The position numbers were made by a program, and so were the translations under genes. Under the pieces are notes generated by a model, which did no database searches, had not been told where the DNA came from, and was given only the letters and a program-made list of their open reading frames with translations. 64,000 nucleotides of DNA from an uncultured Alphaproteobacteria bacterium (GTDB lineage: Bacteria; Pseudomonadota; Alphaproteobacteria; MPNO01; UBA2964): positions 2,058,335 to 2,122,334 of the forward strand of contig OX638326.1 in assembly GCA_951812775.1 (NCBI GenBank). Reading direction: 5' to 3'. Positions within the stretch are counted from its first letter, which is position 1, and each line of letters begins with the position of its first letter. Positions 28,898 to 38,462 of this stretch are shown in pieces.

Positions 28898-29800
28898 TTA
28901 GGTATCCTGTTTTTTGCGAGATGTTGAAATACGCGTAAGCCAAACCGAGGCTAAGAAAATGACCATCCCACCAACCCAGGTCCAGATATCGGGTATTTCC
29001 GCAAAAAACAGATAACCGAACAAAGCGGCCCAGATTAGCCGGGTGAAGTTAAAGGGCAGCACGACAGTCGCATCTGCTAACACCATCGATCTGTTAAAGG
29101 CGCACTGTATTACCGTGCCAAGATACCCCAATGCGACCATCCACAATACATCCTGCCAGCTGGGGGTCACCCAGACGATGATTGCCGGAACCAGGCCGAG
29201 AACCGTATGCGACACAAATAGCCAGGCCGCGACGGTGTCAGAGGAATCATGCTTGAGAAGCCCCTTGATCAACATCGCTACCGCTGACCCGGCTATTACA
29301 GATGCCACCGCCAGAAGCAGACCTGGATTAAAACCTGCCATGCCAGGTCGAATAACAATCAAAGCCCCAGCAAATCCTGCAAGTGTTGCCATCCATTGCC
29401 ACAGGCTGGTTTTCTCACGAAAAAATAAAACCGCCAAAATTGAGGCGACAATCGGCATCATAAATGTAATGGCCGAGACATCAGCGACTGGCGCCACAGC
29501 CAAGGCACCGAAAAGAAACCAGACATTCGCTGCGGAAAACAATCCCCGCACGGCGTGCATGCCGAAATGGCTTGTCCGCATGGCGCTCAGCCCAACCCGC
29601 ATCAACCACGGGATCATAAAAGCCACAGCAAACACATTACGACCGAGCGCAACTTCGAATACCGGCAAATGCTCTGTCAGATGATGCGCAATGCCTATCG
29701 ATGCTGCATAGGCAAAAGCGCTCAGTGTCATCCACCAAGCGGCCTGAACAACAACCGGCAAAGCATTGAACCGGTCTGAAAAAATTTGGAGAAGCGCCAT
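28898..29800 (-). CDS. DMT superfamily (EamA) transporter
   Basis: 300 residues with about ten membrane segments in two EamA repeats (first half with GLFSAANVWFLFGALAVAPVADVSAITF, second half with GYLGTVIQCAFNRSMVLADATVVLPFNFTRLIWA). Members export metabolites such as amino acids or purines, or serve as riboflavin or other permeases; this one cannot be assigned. It lies upstream of the dioxygenase pair on the same strand. Confidence 0.88.
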   Translation of the reverse strand: MALLQIFSDRFNALPVVVQAAWWMTLSAFAYAASIGIAHHLTEHLPVFEVALGRNVFAVAFMIPWLMRVGLSAMRTSHFGMHAVRGLFSAANVWFLFGALAVAPVADVSAITFMMPIVASILAVLFFREKTSLWQWMATLAGFAGALIVIRPGMAGFNPGLLLAVASVIAGSAVAMLIKGLLKHDSSDTVAAWLFVSHTVLGLVPAIIVWVTPSWQDVLWMVALGYLGTVIQCAFNRSMVLADATVVLPFNFTRLIWAALFGYLFFAEIPDIWTWVGGMVIFLASVWLTRISTSRKKQDT

Positions 29801-29848
29801 ACGGGCCGTTATAGGGTGTTTAACCTAAGGGCGAAATGGCGGCCAACC

Positions 29849-30289
29849 CTACCACGCCCCGGTATTTTCCATAGATGCCCAGGGTTCTGTTGACGGTAAG
29901 GCTTCACCCCGCTGCAGCAACTCAATAGAAATGCCGTCAGGCGAACGAACAAAGGCCATATGCCCATCTCGCGGTGGGCGGCTAATCGTGACACCGCCAT
30001 CCATCAGGCGCTGACAAACGCCGTAAATATCATCCACACGATAGGCAAGATGACCAAAATTCCGCCCGCCGTCATACTCTTCTGGGTCCCAGTTATAGGT
30101 GAGTTCCACTGTAGGGCTGCGGGTTTCCTTCGCCGCTTCAGCGTCACCGGGGGCCGCAAGGAATATCAGCGTAAATCGGCCTTTCTCACTGTCTTTGCGA
30201 CTAACTTCAACCAGCCCCAAAAGATTGCAGTAAAAATTCAGCGATGCATCGATATCGCGGACGCGAACCATAGTATGTAGATATTCCAT
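29849..30289 (-). CDS. gloA: Glyoxalase I-like VOC family protein (lactoylglutathione lyase)
   Basis: 146 residues of the vicinal oxygen chelate fold. MEYLHTMVRVRDIDASLNFYCNLLGL and RFTLIFLAAPGD form the first half; VELTYNWDPEEYDGGRNFGHLAYRVDDI and FVRSPDGISIELLQRG the second. Metal ligands fit His5, Glu (VELTYNW), His (FGHLAY) and Glu (SIELLQ), as in nickel/zinc glyoxalase I. It converts the methylglyoxal-glutathione adduct to lactoylglutathione. It is a single gene ending in TAG 49 bases upstream (in map order) of the DMT gene's start. Confidence 0.86.
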   Translation of the reverse strand: MEYLHTMVRVRDIDASLNFYCNLLGLVEVSRKDSEKGRFTLIFLAAPGDAEAAKETRSPTVELTYNWDPEEYDGGRNFGHLAYRVDDIYGVCQRLMDGGVTISRPPRDGHMAFVRSPDGISIELLQRGEALPSTEPWASMENTGAW

Positions 30290-30368
30290 CTGGCGGCACT
30301 CCGATTCAAAAGGCGAACTATCTCCACTATAAAAGACCCGTCGAACATTAGCACCCGAACGCGGTGCG

Positions 30369-31534
30369 TTAAATTCGGTCTTTCAGAATCAGGAAGGGTT
30401 TCTCTACGGCATAGTGAACGAATAATGCCGCTGTCAAAGACAGCACAGCGAACACTGTAAGGAACGCAAGAAAGGACGGACTGTTTCCACTAAGAGCAGA
30501 TGCCAAGGGAATAAGGGGTAAATGGATCAAATAGAGGGGATAGGATATGCGTGACAGAAACAACAGGCTATCGCTCTTGAGATAACAACTCTCACCCGCA
30601 CCGTGCAAAACGCTGAGCAAGATGGCTGCAAAGGCGAGCGCTATAACCGTCGGCTGAAAAATTTTATCGAATAACGTGACATCACCAAGCAGGTTCTCAA
30701 CCGACAAAAATCCGACAATCACGATGCAACCAAACCAAAAAATATAATGCGGTCGGTTTCCTAATGAGAGCCAGGCTGACAGTTTTTCATCTCGGTATAC
30801 CGTGGCGCATAATACCCCAAGAAGTAACCCGTCATACGACAGGTGAAAAGGGCTTCGAAAGACGCGGAAATACTCAGGGTATGAGGTTAGCTCCGGATAT
30901 GACACTGCAGTACAAAATCGGAGAATAACGGCCACAACGACTGCGAAAAGAAGGAATCCAAGGCGCTGAGATGAATGCGGCAAAGCTGCCAGAGCAATCA
31001 GCAAAAATGGGGCGAGAAGATAGAATTTTTCTTCAACGCCGAGAGACCAAAAGGCTACCACAATGTTTGCAGGGAGATAATCCTGCAGAAACAGAAGATG
31101 GTATCCAATACGAAAACCGAGATGCTCTTCAACAATTCTGTAACCAGGAATTAGCCCGGCAATGACCACGAACATCACGAAGAAATAGGCGGGCACAATC
31201 CTTAGGGCGCGCTTGGTCAAATACGGGCGCCAACGCCAAACACCATCATAGCGATCCCGACTACGCATAATATGGTACGCAATCAGAAATCCGCTGAGAA
31301 CGAAAAAAGATCAACGCCGACCCAGCCATTTATAAAGATCGTCGCCGCATCCCAGCCGAAGATAGGCAGGATCGGTTCTCCCTGACCCTGATAGGGCAAA
31401 GTCGCGTGGCGCAGCAGGACCAGTAAAACCGCAATTCCACGCAACCCGTCCAGGGCAGAGATCGCACCCTTAACCCGTTCAAATCGAAAATATCCGGGAA
31501 TCGGTGCAGTGATCGACAGGAAACGCTGTGTCAC
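30369..31534 (-). pseudogene. Acyltransferase family 3 (OafA/YrhL type) with a one-base frameshift
   Basis: Integral membrane O-acyltransferase that modifies sugars or lipids at the cell surface. From GTG 31534, which overlaps the stop of the preceding gene as GTGA, the frame gives ISALDGLRGIAVLLVLLRH and INGWVGVDLF, then fails. The rest, FVLSGFLIAYHIM then RSRDRYDG, is in another frame and runs to 30369 (FWSLGVEEKFYLL). The break is a run of six T on the minus strand (31303-31308); seven T would restore about 388 residues. A homopolymer slip, phase-variable switch or sequencing error would all look like this. Confidence 0.85.
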
Positions 31535-32556
31535 GAAGCTGCCCGACGACGCCAGATCACCGCATCGACGATGTAGTGATGGAAATTGACGGTTTGATAG
31601 AGCAAGAGAAGAACCGGGGTGCCGACAATACCCGCTGAAGCCACGGCGAAATCGATTCCGCGCAAACCGATATGGAAAATTGTCGCTATGCCGAAACATA
31701 TCAGAAAATATCGCCAAAGATTCCTGCGCTGACACAGCTTGTTCCAACCGCTTGCCATTCGATTGGTCTTCCCGCCGAATTGACGGTTATTAAACAGCCA
31801 GACGAACAAGATATATTGCGCGTTGTGCCAGATATTGAGCACCAGCCATCCAAAAGTGACATTTTCGACCAGCAGATAGCCGATAAAAAAGATGACATGG
31901 TGGCTGGCGATATAAAGCGTGTGGGCCAGGACATTCTCCCCCGTACGCCAGCGTTGGAAACGCATCACCGCCCAGCAACCCAGCGCCGCGATCACACATA
32001 ACCCAACGCCATCAACCAAAAGACCTGGCACCGGCAATGTCTTGAACTCCATGCCAAGAAACTTTTCCGGCGCCTGCCAGGATCGATGTAAAATTCCCCA
32101 TAATGGCGGCAGGTAAAAGGCTAGCTTTGTCACCACAGCGCTTTCGCTAGCCAGATCAGCGGACCGTCGATACATCTGGCTGGTGCCCCAGCTTTGCCGG
32201 GTATAATGAAACCATTGCCAGTAAAAATAGATTGTCCCGATGATCCAGAAACCGGCCATCCACGCGGCGCCGAATGTCATCAGCAATACAATTGGCGGCA
32301 GGCCATACAGGAGAAAGCGATAACGTGCCCGATCCTCAGCGGTAAAACACAACCGCGTAAAGGTCGAGACAACATGATGCTGACCCAACAGCCACAAATC
32401 GAGCAACAGAATAGGCGCGAACAGGCGGGGTTCCGTGACAACGAAAGCACCGGTCGCGACGGCGAGCACAGCCGTGCCCACGATAAAATTCAGATCAAAA
32501 TGCGCATCGCGTAACCACCCGGCTACAGGGGGCTCTGCCGTTAAGGCGATTGTCAT
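31531..32556 (-). CDS. Uncharacterised polytopic membrane protein with conserved-looking histidine clusters
   Basis: 341 residues with about nine hydrophobic segments. I do not recognise a named family. Histidine motifs recur at membrane edges: LLGQHHVVSTFTRL, WQWFHYTRQSWG, IASHHVIFFIG, LNIWHNAQYILF and the C-terminal NFHHYIVDAVIWRRR. Such a pattern recalls membrane di-iron or heme proteins, but no standard desaturase box is present. It overlaps the acyltransferase start by four bases, so the two are translationally coupled and probably act together on a surface molecule. Confidence 0.7.
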   Translation of the reverse strand: MTIALTAEPPVAGWLRDAHFDLNFIVGTAVLAVATGAFVVTEPRLFAPILLLDLWLLGQHHVVSTFTRLCFTAEDRARYRFLLYGLPPIVLLMTFGAAWMAGFWIIGTIYFYWQWFHYTRQSWGTSQMYRRSADLASESAVVTKLAFYLPPLWGILHRSWQAPEKFLGMEFKTLPVPGLLVDGVGLCVIAALGCWAVMRFQRWRTGENVLAHTLYIASHHVIFFIGYLLVENVTFGWLVLNIWHNAQYILFVWLFNNRQFGGKTNRMASGWNKLCQRRNLWRYFLICFGIATIFHIGLRGIDFAVASAGIVGTPVLLLLYQTVNFHHYIVDAVIWRRRAAS

Positions 32557-32701
32557 CCTATGTCTTCCTGATTGGTCTACTAAAGACCGCTACAGAAGTA
32601 TGGACGCACCCGCTTTTGCGATGTCACCGTCCGTCTGAAGACAATGGCGTTAAAATGTAAAGGGATGTTTAGAGGAGCTGGTTAAATCCCGTTAACCGTA
32701 A

Positions 32702-33976
32702 TCATGTGGAAGACTCCTTTTCCTGTTCGATCACTGCTAACCGCATCGCGTCCCGACGCGTAAACACAAATATGGCGACAACCGCACTAACTGCCACACC
32801 GACGAGCAAGGGCAACGGAAAACCCCAGAATTCAGCGAGGCCACCAATCAAAAGGGCGCCCACAGCGGGACCTGATCGGTTTAACAGACCCCAAAGCGAC
32901 ATTACCCGACCGCGTAGATCACCCCGCACGGATCCCTGAACCGTAACCTGACCAGCTATATTGACGCCCACCTGCGCCGTACTCAGAAAGACCGTACAGA
33001 TTAAGGCAAACCAGAAATTGGTTGTTGATACAAACAGCGCCATGAAGAACAACGATCCGAAAACAGATGCCATGTAGGCATTCAGAATCGCAGTTGGTTT
33101 TCGGAGGTTGCCGATTAGAAGTGAAGCGATGACAGCACCCACCCCCGCTGCTGCCACCAGCAGCGGCACTCCTTCCCCCGGATCATAACCGAACACCGTT
33201 TCAGAAAGCCCTGGAAGCAATTCCATGTACGCACGGAGTAACAGGGAAGCAAAAATCATATTCAGAAACAGATATTTTATAACGGGATGCGCCACAGCAT
33301 ACTGCACGCCCTCGACAAGATGGCTCCCCATCGACCGGCCGGCCGCTGCCTTGCGATCCGGATTGATCAATGTGACGCCAAACAACGCAACACAGAAAAT
33401 CAAATTGGCCGCAGCATTGACGGCAAAGACACCACCGGCTCCCCAGGCGGCCATTACCGGCGGCACGACCAGGGCGGGTCCAAGCGTACGACCCAGGTTA
33501 AAAAGTATGGAATGGCTGGCAATTGCAGCTGACAGATCTTCGCGCGGCACAAGGTTCGGCGCGATTGACATTCTCACCGGTGTCCAAAACCCTGTGCAGG
33601 TCCCATGCAGAACAGCGAACAGGGTCAACATCCATATATCCACCAGCCCGGCAAAGGTTATTGCGGCAAGAAGACCGGTGACGGCCATCATGGCTCCCTG
33701 CACAATACGCGCCATGACCAGCCGATTATGCTGGTCGGCCAGGGCGCCTGCTATTGGCGAAATGAGAATACCAGGTCCAGCCTCTGCAATTGCAATGACG
33801 CCCAGCCACCAACCGGATTTTGTTAATTGCCAGGCGAGGACCGCCAATCCGATGCGATAAAACCACACGCCGGCACCCGCTAACCAGCCAGCGGCTTCGA
33901 CGATCGCAAAATCGCGATGACGAAAAGCCCGAAAGGTGCTCTTGGTCATTATTGTGTCGATTAAAGAACGGAACAT
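32702..33976 (-). CDS. MFS transporter (DHA3/enterobactin exporter-like)
   Basis: 424 residues and about twelve membrane segments. SPIAGALADQHNRLVMARIVQG is the cytoplasmic loop signature, and TGFWTPVRMSIAPNLVPREDLSAAIASHSILFNLGRTLGPALV is typical of the DHA3 group of drug or siderophore exporters. The start may be ATG 33976 or the ATG ten codons in (33949), which directly precedes the amphipathic TFRAFRHRDFAIVEAAGW. It is divergent from gmhB. Substrate unknown. Confidence 0.88.
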   Translation of the reverse strand: MFRSLIDTIMTKSTFRAFRHRDFAIVEAAGWLAGAGVWFYRIGLAVLAWQLTKSGWWLGVIAIAEAGPGILISPIAGALADQHNRLVMARIVQGAMMAVTGLLAAITFAGLVDIWMLTLFAVLHGTCTGFWTPVRMSIAPNLVPREDLSAAIASHSILFNLGRTLGPALVVPPVMAAWGAGGVFAVNAAANLIFCVALFGVTLINPDRKAAAGRSMGSHLVEGVQYAVAHPVIKYLFLNMIFASLLLRAYMELLPGLSETVFGYDPGEGVPLLVAAAGVGAVIASLLIGNLRKPTAILNAYMASVFGSLFFMALFVSTTNFWFALICTVFLSTAQVGVNIAGQVTVQGSVRGDLRGRVMSLWGLLNRSGPAVGALLIGGLAEFWGFPLPLLVGVAVSAVVAIFVFTRRDAMRLAVIEQEKESST

Positions 33977-34067
33977 AAACGGGCTTTTCCTTCTCGGCGC
34001 CGCGGCAGTGCTGTAGAGTATCGTGCGGAGAAGTGACTAGATAGGCCAGTCACAGAAAAGAACAGTT

Positions 34068-34589
34068 TTGTCGGAGGCGACGCTGAACAAAGCGATATTT
34101 TTTGATCGGGATGGGACGCTGAATGTCGATACGGGCTATGTCCATGACTGGGACAGATTTGAATGGATTCCCGGTGCCCGTGAGGCGATCAAACTCTCAA
34201 ATAAGTGCGGCTATCTGGTTTTCGTCGTTACCAACCAATCCGGTATCGGTCGGGGTTATTATAACGAGGATGCTGTTCACAGATTACACGCGCAGATGAA
34301 CGCTGATCTTGAGGAAATCGACGCCCATATCGATGGCTTCGCCTTCTGCCCGCATCATCCGGCGGAAGCCCAACCCGAATATCTAAAGAAATGCTCTTGC
34401 CGCAAACCGGCACCGGGTATGCTCCTGAAATTGATTGAAGAATGGCAAATTGACCCTGCGCAGAGCGTAATGATCGGCGATAATGATACAGACGTTGCCG
34501 CGGCGACGGCAGCCAATGTCTTGGGACATCTATTTGTCGAAGGCAACCTTCACGACTTTCTGACACCACTCATAAACAGCCCTGACTAA
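34068..34589 (+). CDS. gmhB: D-glycero-D-manno-heptose 1,7-bisphosphate 7-phosphatase (HAD-IIIA)
   Basis: 173 residues. IFFDRDGTLNVDTGY has the HAD nucleophile Asp and acid/base Asp, FVVTNQSGIGRGYY is motif II, and CPHHPAEAQPEYLKKCSCRKPAPGM carries the zinc-binding Cys/His loop specific to GmhB, followed by MIGDNDTDVAAATAAN. The enzyme makes heptose 1-phosphate for ADP-heptose in LPS core synthesis. The start is uncertain: TTG 34068 is used here, while CTG 34083 sits behind GGAGG. Other heptose genes are not in the window. Its 3' end overlaps the convergent exporter gene by four bases. Confidence 0.88.
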   Translation: MSEATLNKAIFFDRDGTLNVDTGYVHDWDRFEWIPGAREAIKLSNKCGYLVFVVTNQSGIGRGYYNEDAVHRLHAQMNADLEEIDAHIDGFAFCPHHPAEAQPEYLKKCSCRKPAPGMLLKLIEEWQIDPAQSVMIGDNDTDVAAATAANVLGHLFVEGNLHDFLTPLINSPD

Positions 34590-35341
34590 CCGGCATATTT
34601 AATCAGGGCTGATAGACCGATATAGGTACCCAAAATCACCAGCGCTATCAGGAACACCCGACGAAATACATCTTCAGACATGTGTTGACGTATGCGCTGT
34701 CCGAATACCATCCCGACCAAGGCCGGTATCAGCCCTGCCGCCGACAAAGCTCCTAGCTCAACGGACAATAACGCGTTGCTCTGCAGGGAAATCGCGACAC
34801 CCAATGTTGATAGGGTAAAAAGTATCCCCATCGCCTGAATTAATTGATCTCGCTTGAGACCCAACGCCTGCAGATAGAGAACGCCGGGAAAAGCGAATGA
34901 TCCCGTCATGCCGGTAAACACGCCGTTGATAAACCCGATGACGGGCCCCGCCCAGCCTTCGTGATTTGTTTGGATAGATATCCGATAGTTTGACAAGCCA
35001 GACGCGCCATAGAGAACAAGCAGAATTCCGAGGAGTGCCGACAACAACGCCAGATCCACAGTCACGAGCGCCTGTCCCCCGATCCAGACCGCCCCGAATG
35101 CCAGGACAAAAAAAACGGGCAGTCTTTTGAGAAGAGCCAGACCGTTGCCGCCAACGACAGCTTGCCAAACATTGGTGACAAAGGAAGGCACCAACATCAA
35201 TGCCATCGCGGTTGGCAAATCAAGCAATGCCGTGAGCAATGCGAGGCTAACCGTCGGCAATCCCATACCGACGACGCCTTTAACCGCCCCTGCCAGCAAA
35301 AAGGTGACGACAATCGCCGACAAAGTGAACGGATCAGTCAA
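34586..35341 (-). CDS. TauE/SafE family membrane permease
   Basis: 251 residues with about eight membrane segments in two repeats. KGVVGMGLPTVSLALLTALLDLPTAMALMLVPSFVTNVWQ and GFINGVFTGMTGSFAFPGVLYLQALGL are the repeated family motifs. Members are proposed to export sulfite, sulfoacetate or related organic anions; the substrate here is unknown. It starts 12 bases after the GST gene stop, so the two may be cotranscribed. Confidence 0.87.
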   Translation of the reverse strand: MTDPFTLSAIVVTFLLAGAVKGVVGMGLPTVSLALLTALLDLPTAMALMLVPSFVTNVWQAVVGGNGLALLKRLPVFFVLAFGAVWIGGQALVTVDLALLSALLGILLVLYGASGLSNYRISIQTNHEGWAGPVIGFINGVFTGMTGSFAFPGVLYLQALGLKRDQLIQAMGILFTLSTLGVAISLQSNALLSVELGALSAAGLIPALVGMVFGQRIRQHMSEDVFRRVFLIALVILGTYIGLSALIKYAG

Positions 35342-35353
35342 ATGTTCAGACCG

Positions 35354-35998
35354 TTAAGCGGCCTTGGCAAATTCCGCCTGAACCTCTTTTTCAAAGGCCA
35401 GGAGTTTCTGAACACTCGGCCGGGTCTCCATCCGGTCAAAATGCGCCTGACAGTTCTTGAAGGCCGACAGGTCGAGCTCAAACTGGCCGGCCCGGCGAAA
35501 ACACCAATAGAAATTGGTATCCGGCGCCGTAAACCGGTCAAAGAAATACTCTTTTCCGTCGAGAAGGTCCTCGGCTATCTGGAAACACTCAAAAACATGC
35601 TCAGCAGCATGATTGCGGATATTCTCTTCGGTCCCCGCAATGTCACACACTTTGGGAGGCCCATTGATCACTCGCAAATAGGGGTGGATGCCCGAGGAAC
35701 ACCAAGAGACTAGCGACACCGCCTGCAATTCATCCCAAGGATCGTCCGGCAGTAAATTGGCATCCGGGAAGCTTCGCGCAATCCATTGCTGAATGGCGAC
35801 ATTCTCGGTCATTTTCTGACCATCTACGACCAGCAATGGCACCTTATGTTTCGGATTAATCGCCATGTATTCCGCCGACATGTGCTGCTGCTTGCGAAAG
35901 TTGAGTGGCACCGCTTCAAAATCAGCCCCCGCTTCGGTCAAAGTAATATACGGCGCCAGCGCGCAGGTGATCGGGGCGTAGTAAAGTTGGATATCCAT
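35354..35998 (-). CDS. Glutathione S-transferase family protein
   Basis: 214 residues from ATG 35998, which has GGAG at good spacing; a longer frame upstream is not needed. The thioredoxin-like N-terminal half reads MDIQLYYAPITCALAPYITLTEAG, with HKVPLLVVDGQKMTENVAIQQWI containing the cis-Pro and the glutathione-gamma-glutamyl site (TENVAI). Cys10 may be the catalytic residue as in beta-class enzymes. The helical C-terminal half is complete. It could detoxify electrophiles; precise role unknown. Confidence 0.87.
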   Translation of the reverse strand: MDIQLYYAPITCALAPYITLTEAGADFEAVPLNFRKQQHMSAEYMAINPKHKVPLLVVDGQKMTENVAIQQWIARSFPDANLLPDDPWDELQAVSLVSWCSSGIHPYLRVINGPPKVCDIAGTEENIRNHAAEHVFECFQIAEDLLDGKEYFFDRFTAPDTNFYWCFRRAGQFELDLSAFKNCQAHFDRMETRPSVQKLLAFEKEVQAEFAKAA

Positions 35999-36064
35999 GT
36001 TCGTCTCCGAGATTAAGTCGTTGACCAAACTATAGACGGAAATTATTCCAGCGCTAGCTATGTC

Positions 36065-36829
36065 TTATTTCGGAATAAAGATGAAATTCTTGACGTAACT
36101 TCCGGCCGTACCGCGCTCGGCGTTTATCTGGTGTTCTTCGAGTGACAGCTGGCTGATATTCCGCAACACACCGTCGATCAGCGCGAAACCATCGTAATCA
36201 AGCCTTTTCATCATATCGAAAACATCGGTGACACCTTCACCGGCATGCGTGAATTCATTTTCAACAAACAGGTTGGGCCGATCACGCGCCAGAGTCTCCT
36301 GCGCGCCTTCGAGGACCGACTTCTCATGCCCTTCGACATCAATTTTGATAAAGCCGATATCCTTATATTCCAGATCATCAATCCGGCTACCCGGTACTTT
36401 GACGACATGGCCTTCATCTTCAGCATACTCAATGCTGGCCCCGTTGCTCGACCAGCCTTTGCGTCCCTTGGGCACCACCAGTTCCGCCTCGCCGGTTTTA
36501 TCTGACAGCGCCATTTGCAGGACGGTGACATTCTTGTCCGCGACATGGTGCAATATCCGTAACGGGATTGGGTTGGGCTCAAACGCATAAACATGCGGCG
36601 AATAGCGCGACAGAAAATAGGTAAACAGCCCGAGATTAGCCCCGACATCCAGGCAAATACGTTTGGGATCAACAATAAATTTCAGCAGTCCCATCTCGGG
36701 ATCGATTTTGCGCATATATTTGTGCGAGCGGTGCCGGTAATACCCGCGAAAAGGCACGTACCGGAACTTTAAATCGAGCCGAATATCATTGATCAAATCG
36801 CGAAAATTTTCTCGAGGAAGTGTGCTCAT
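36065..36829 (-). CDS. FkbM family methyltransferase
   Basis: 254 residues, class I SAM-dependent methyltransferase. ICLDVGANLGLFTYFLSRY is motif I, VYAFEPNPIPLRILH motif II, and IGFIKIDVEGHEKSVLEGA is the FkbM hallmark. Members O-methylate sugars, polyketides or lipids. The insert with GAEASIEYAEDEG-like charged residues is usual. It is a single gene at the left border of the accessory island. No partner genes for a glycan pathway lie beside it except the broken acyltransferase 5 kb away. Confidence 0.88.
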   Translation of the reverse strand: MSTLPRENFRDLINDIRLDLKFRYVPFRGYYRHRSHKYMRKIDPEMGLLKFIVDPKRICLDVGANLGLFTYFLSRYSPHVYAFEPNPIPLRILHHVADKNVTVLQMALSDKTGEAELVVPKGRKGWSSNGASIEYAEDEGHVVKVPGSRIDDLEYKDIGFIKIDVEGHEKSVLEGAQETLARDRPNLFVENEFTHAGEGVTDVFDMMKRLDYDGFALIDGVLRNISQLSLEEHQINAERGTAGSYVKNFIFIPK

Positions 36830-37220
36830 CGCCGCAAATTTCTCAAACTAATCAGGTTAGAAGAAGTGTATCACAAATTGCTGAATCAGCGCAGGTGAAC
36901 ACGGTCCAAATTGCCCTGTTAAATTGATAAACGGTAATTGCAACCTAGAGAAGACAAACCAATATTCAAATTAAACGATCAGAAACAGTCAACGATCACC
37001 GGAAATCTGCGCTGAAAGGGACTAGTTCAAATGGCTATGGCTACTTTCGTTTGGCCATTGATGCGGGAATAAACGGAAGTTAACGGGAATTGCTGGGACA
37101 AGGATTACCCATAAGACAAGAGGAAGCTGCTATCACACCTGCCAAACGAAATGTATACGTCTATCTCAAAGAGAACCAAAACCTAAAGCCTGAAGCTTTC
37201 ACATGAGTATAGCCAAAGGG
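36830..37220. other. Non-coding border between chromosome and accessory island
   Basis: 391 bases. No ORF with recognisable protein features, tRNA, or terminator hairpin is seen. It is AT-richer than the left flank and precedes the 3' end of the Detocs-like operon. It probably contains the left edge of the inserted DNA, but no convincing direct repeat could be picked out by eye. Confidence 0.5.
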
Positions 37221-38462
37221 TTACTGAAAGACCCAACGTTTTCTCAGTATTTCGACTACTGCTGACGAAGAAATTTCACTGCATGCTTCATGTAAATCAT
37301 CGCCTTTTTCTCCATTGCAGTAGTCCGACACGGATTTTATGCAAATGAATTGTGGCCGGATCACGTTAGTGTTTTTACCTGCATGATAAAAACCGTAACA
37401 TTCCATATCAACAGCCCAGATTGAATCGTTGAGACCTCTAATTTGTAGAATGATTTCGTCGTTCGCCACTACCGCAGATCCAGACCCTGTAGGACAGAGG
37501 TGGAGCGAAACCTCTCCCAGTTTACCCTTAGTCAGATCTTTATTCTTTTTCTGAATTTCTTGGCTTTTTCCGAAATTGGATTGAACCATATCGCGAGCAA
37601 CGCGATGCGTTTCTTGGTCCATGATATCGATGGGGTTAGGGCGCGACAAAAACACCGACCGAGCTCCCCCATTTTCGGCTGATTCCTCCGACCATTTTCC
37701 ATAATCCCAAGCATAGGCTGATTCGAAAAAAACCAAATCACCTAATGAGACCTTTGAAATAACACCACCACAATAGCCCGACATCAGCGCTAGCTGCGGT
37801 CGGAATGACGTGATAAGCGCTTGAGACATTGATGCGGCGGAAGGTTGTCCAGAGCGTCCGATTGAATAGGCGATGCCTTTACGGGATTTACCGCAACTGT
37901 CCTTAAACAAAAACTCTTTGGCGCCGGGAAAATGCGCTACATTATTCATTTCGAAATGCGCTTCGTATGGTCGCATTTCTTTGTCCATAGCAGTTACAAT
38001 GAGCGCGTCATAAAGGTAGTGGCGGTTAACGCTGATTGAACGAGTGTCCGCCGCGCGTTGTGCGTAAACTATTTTATCGCACAGATACTCCGCCCACAGG
38101 CCTTCCTGATCTTCTTCAATCATCACCATCAAATGTGGGCCTAAAGAAGTGTTCACAAGTTTTAGCGCGTCACAGTCACGCGTCATGCCGATGACATCAC
38201 CCGGAATATTAAGCGTGCCCAACGAGAAAAGTTCAGTCAACAATTCATCAACGGCCCTGTAATCTACTGGGGTTTTTCCTTTAATTGCCGGGATAGTGAG
38301 ATCAATGATTAGAAGGTCATAAATCGTTTTTGAGAGGTGCTGACGTGCCAAGTGGGAATCCTCCACTTTGTCTATTTCGGAGCTATGCCCAAGGACATTT
38401 CGTACAAGTGTACAAACTTTTTGCGCCACATCCTCTCTATCATGAACAACAAGAACTTTCAT
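37221..38462 (-). CDS. dtcC: Receiver domain fused to a nucleoside phosphorylase/nucleosidase domain (DtcC-like Detocs effector)
   Basis: 413 residues. Residues 1-125 form a response-regulator receiver (MKVLVVHDRED; phosphoacceptor Asp54 in LLIIDLTIP; GMTRDCDA). Residues 150-413 form a PNP/UDP-phosphorylase domain (YDALIVTAMDKEM, MSGYCGGVISKVSLGDLV, AVDMECYGFYHAG, FICIKSVSDYCN), with the Glu and Asp of nucleosidases. In the Detocs anti-phage system the effector DtcC has exactly this architecture and cleaves ATP once phosphorylated. It is the last gene of the operon and overlaps the stand-alone receiver gene by four bases. Assignment to Detocs rests on architecture and gene order, not on a search. 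Confidence 0.8.
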   Translation of the reverse strand: MKVLVVHDREDVAQKVCTLVRNVLGHSSEIDKVEDSHLARQHLSKTIYDLLIIDLTIPAIKGKTPVDYRAVDELLTELFSLGTLNIPGDVIGMTRDCDALKLVNTSLGPHLMVMIEEDQEGLWAEYLCDKIVYAQRAADTRSISVNRHYLYDALIVTAMDKEMRPYEAHFEMNNVAHFPGAKEFLFKDSCGKSRKGIAYSIGRSGQPSAASMSQALITSFRPQLALMSGYCGGVISKVSLGDLVFFESAYAWDYGKWSEESAENGGARSVFLSRPNPIDIMDQETHRVARDMVQSNFGKSQEIQKKNKDLTKGKLGEVSLHLCPTGSGSAVVANDEIILQIRGLNDSIWAVDMECYGFYHAGKNTNVIRPQFICIKSVSDYCNGEKGDDLHEACSEISSSAVVEILRKRWVFQ

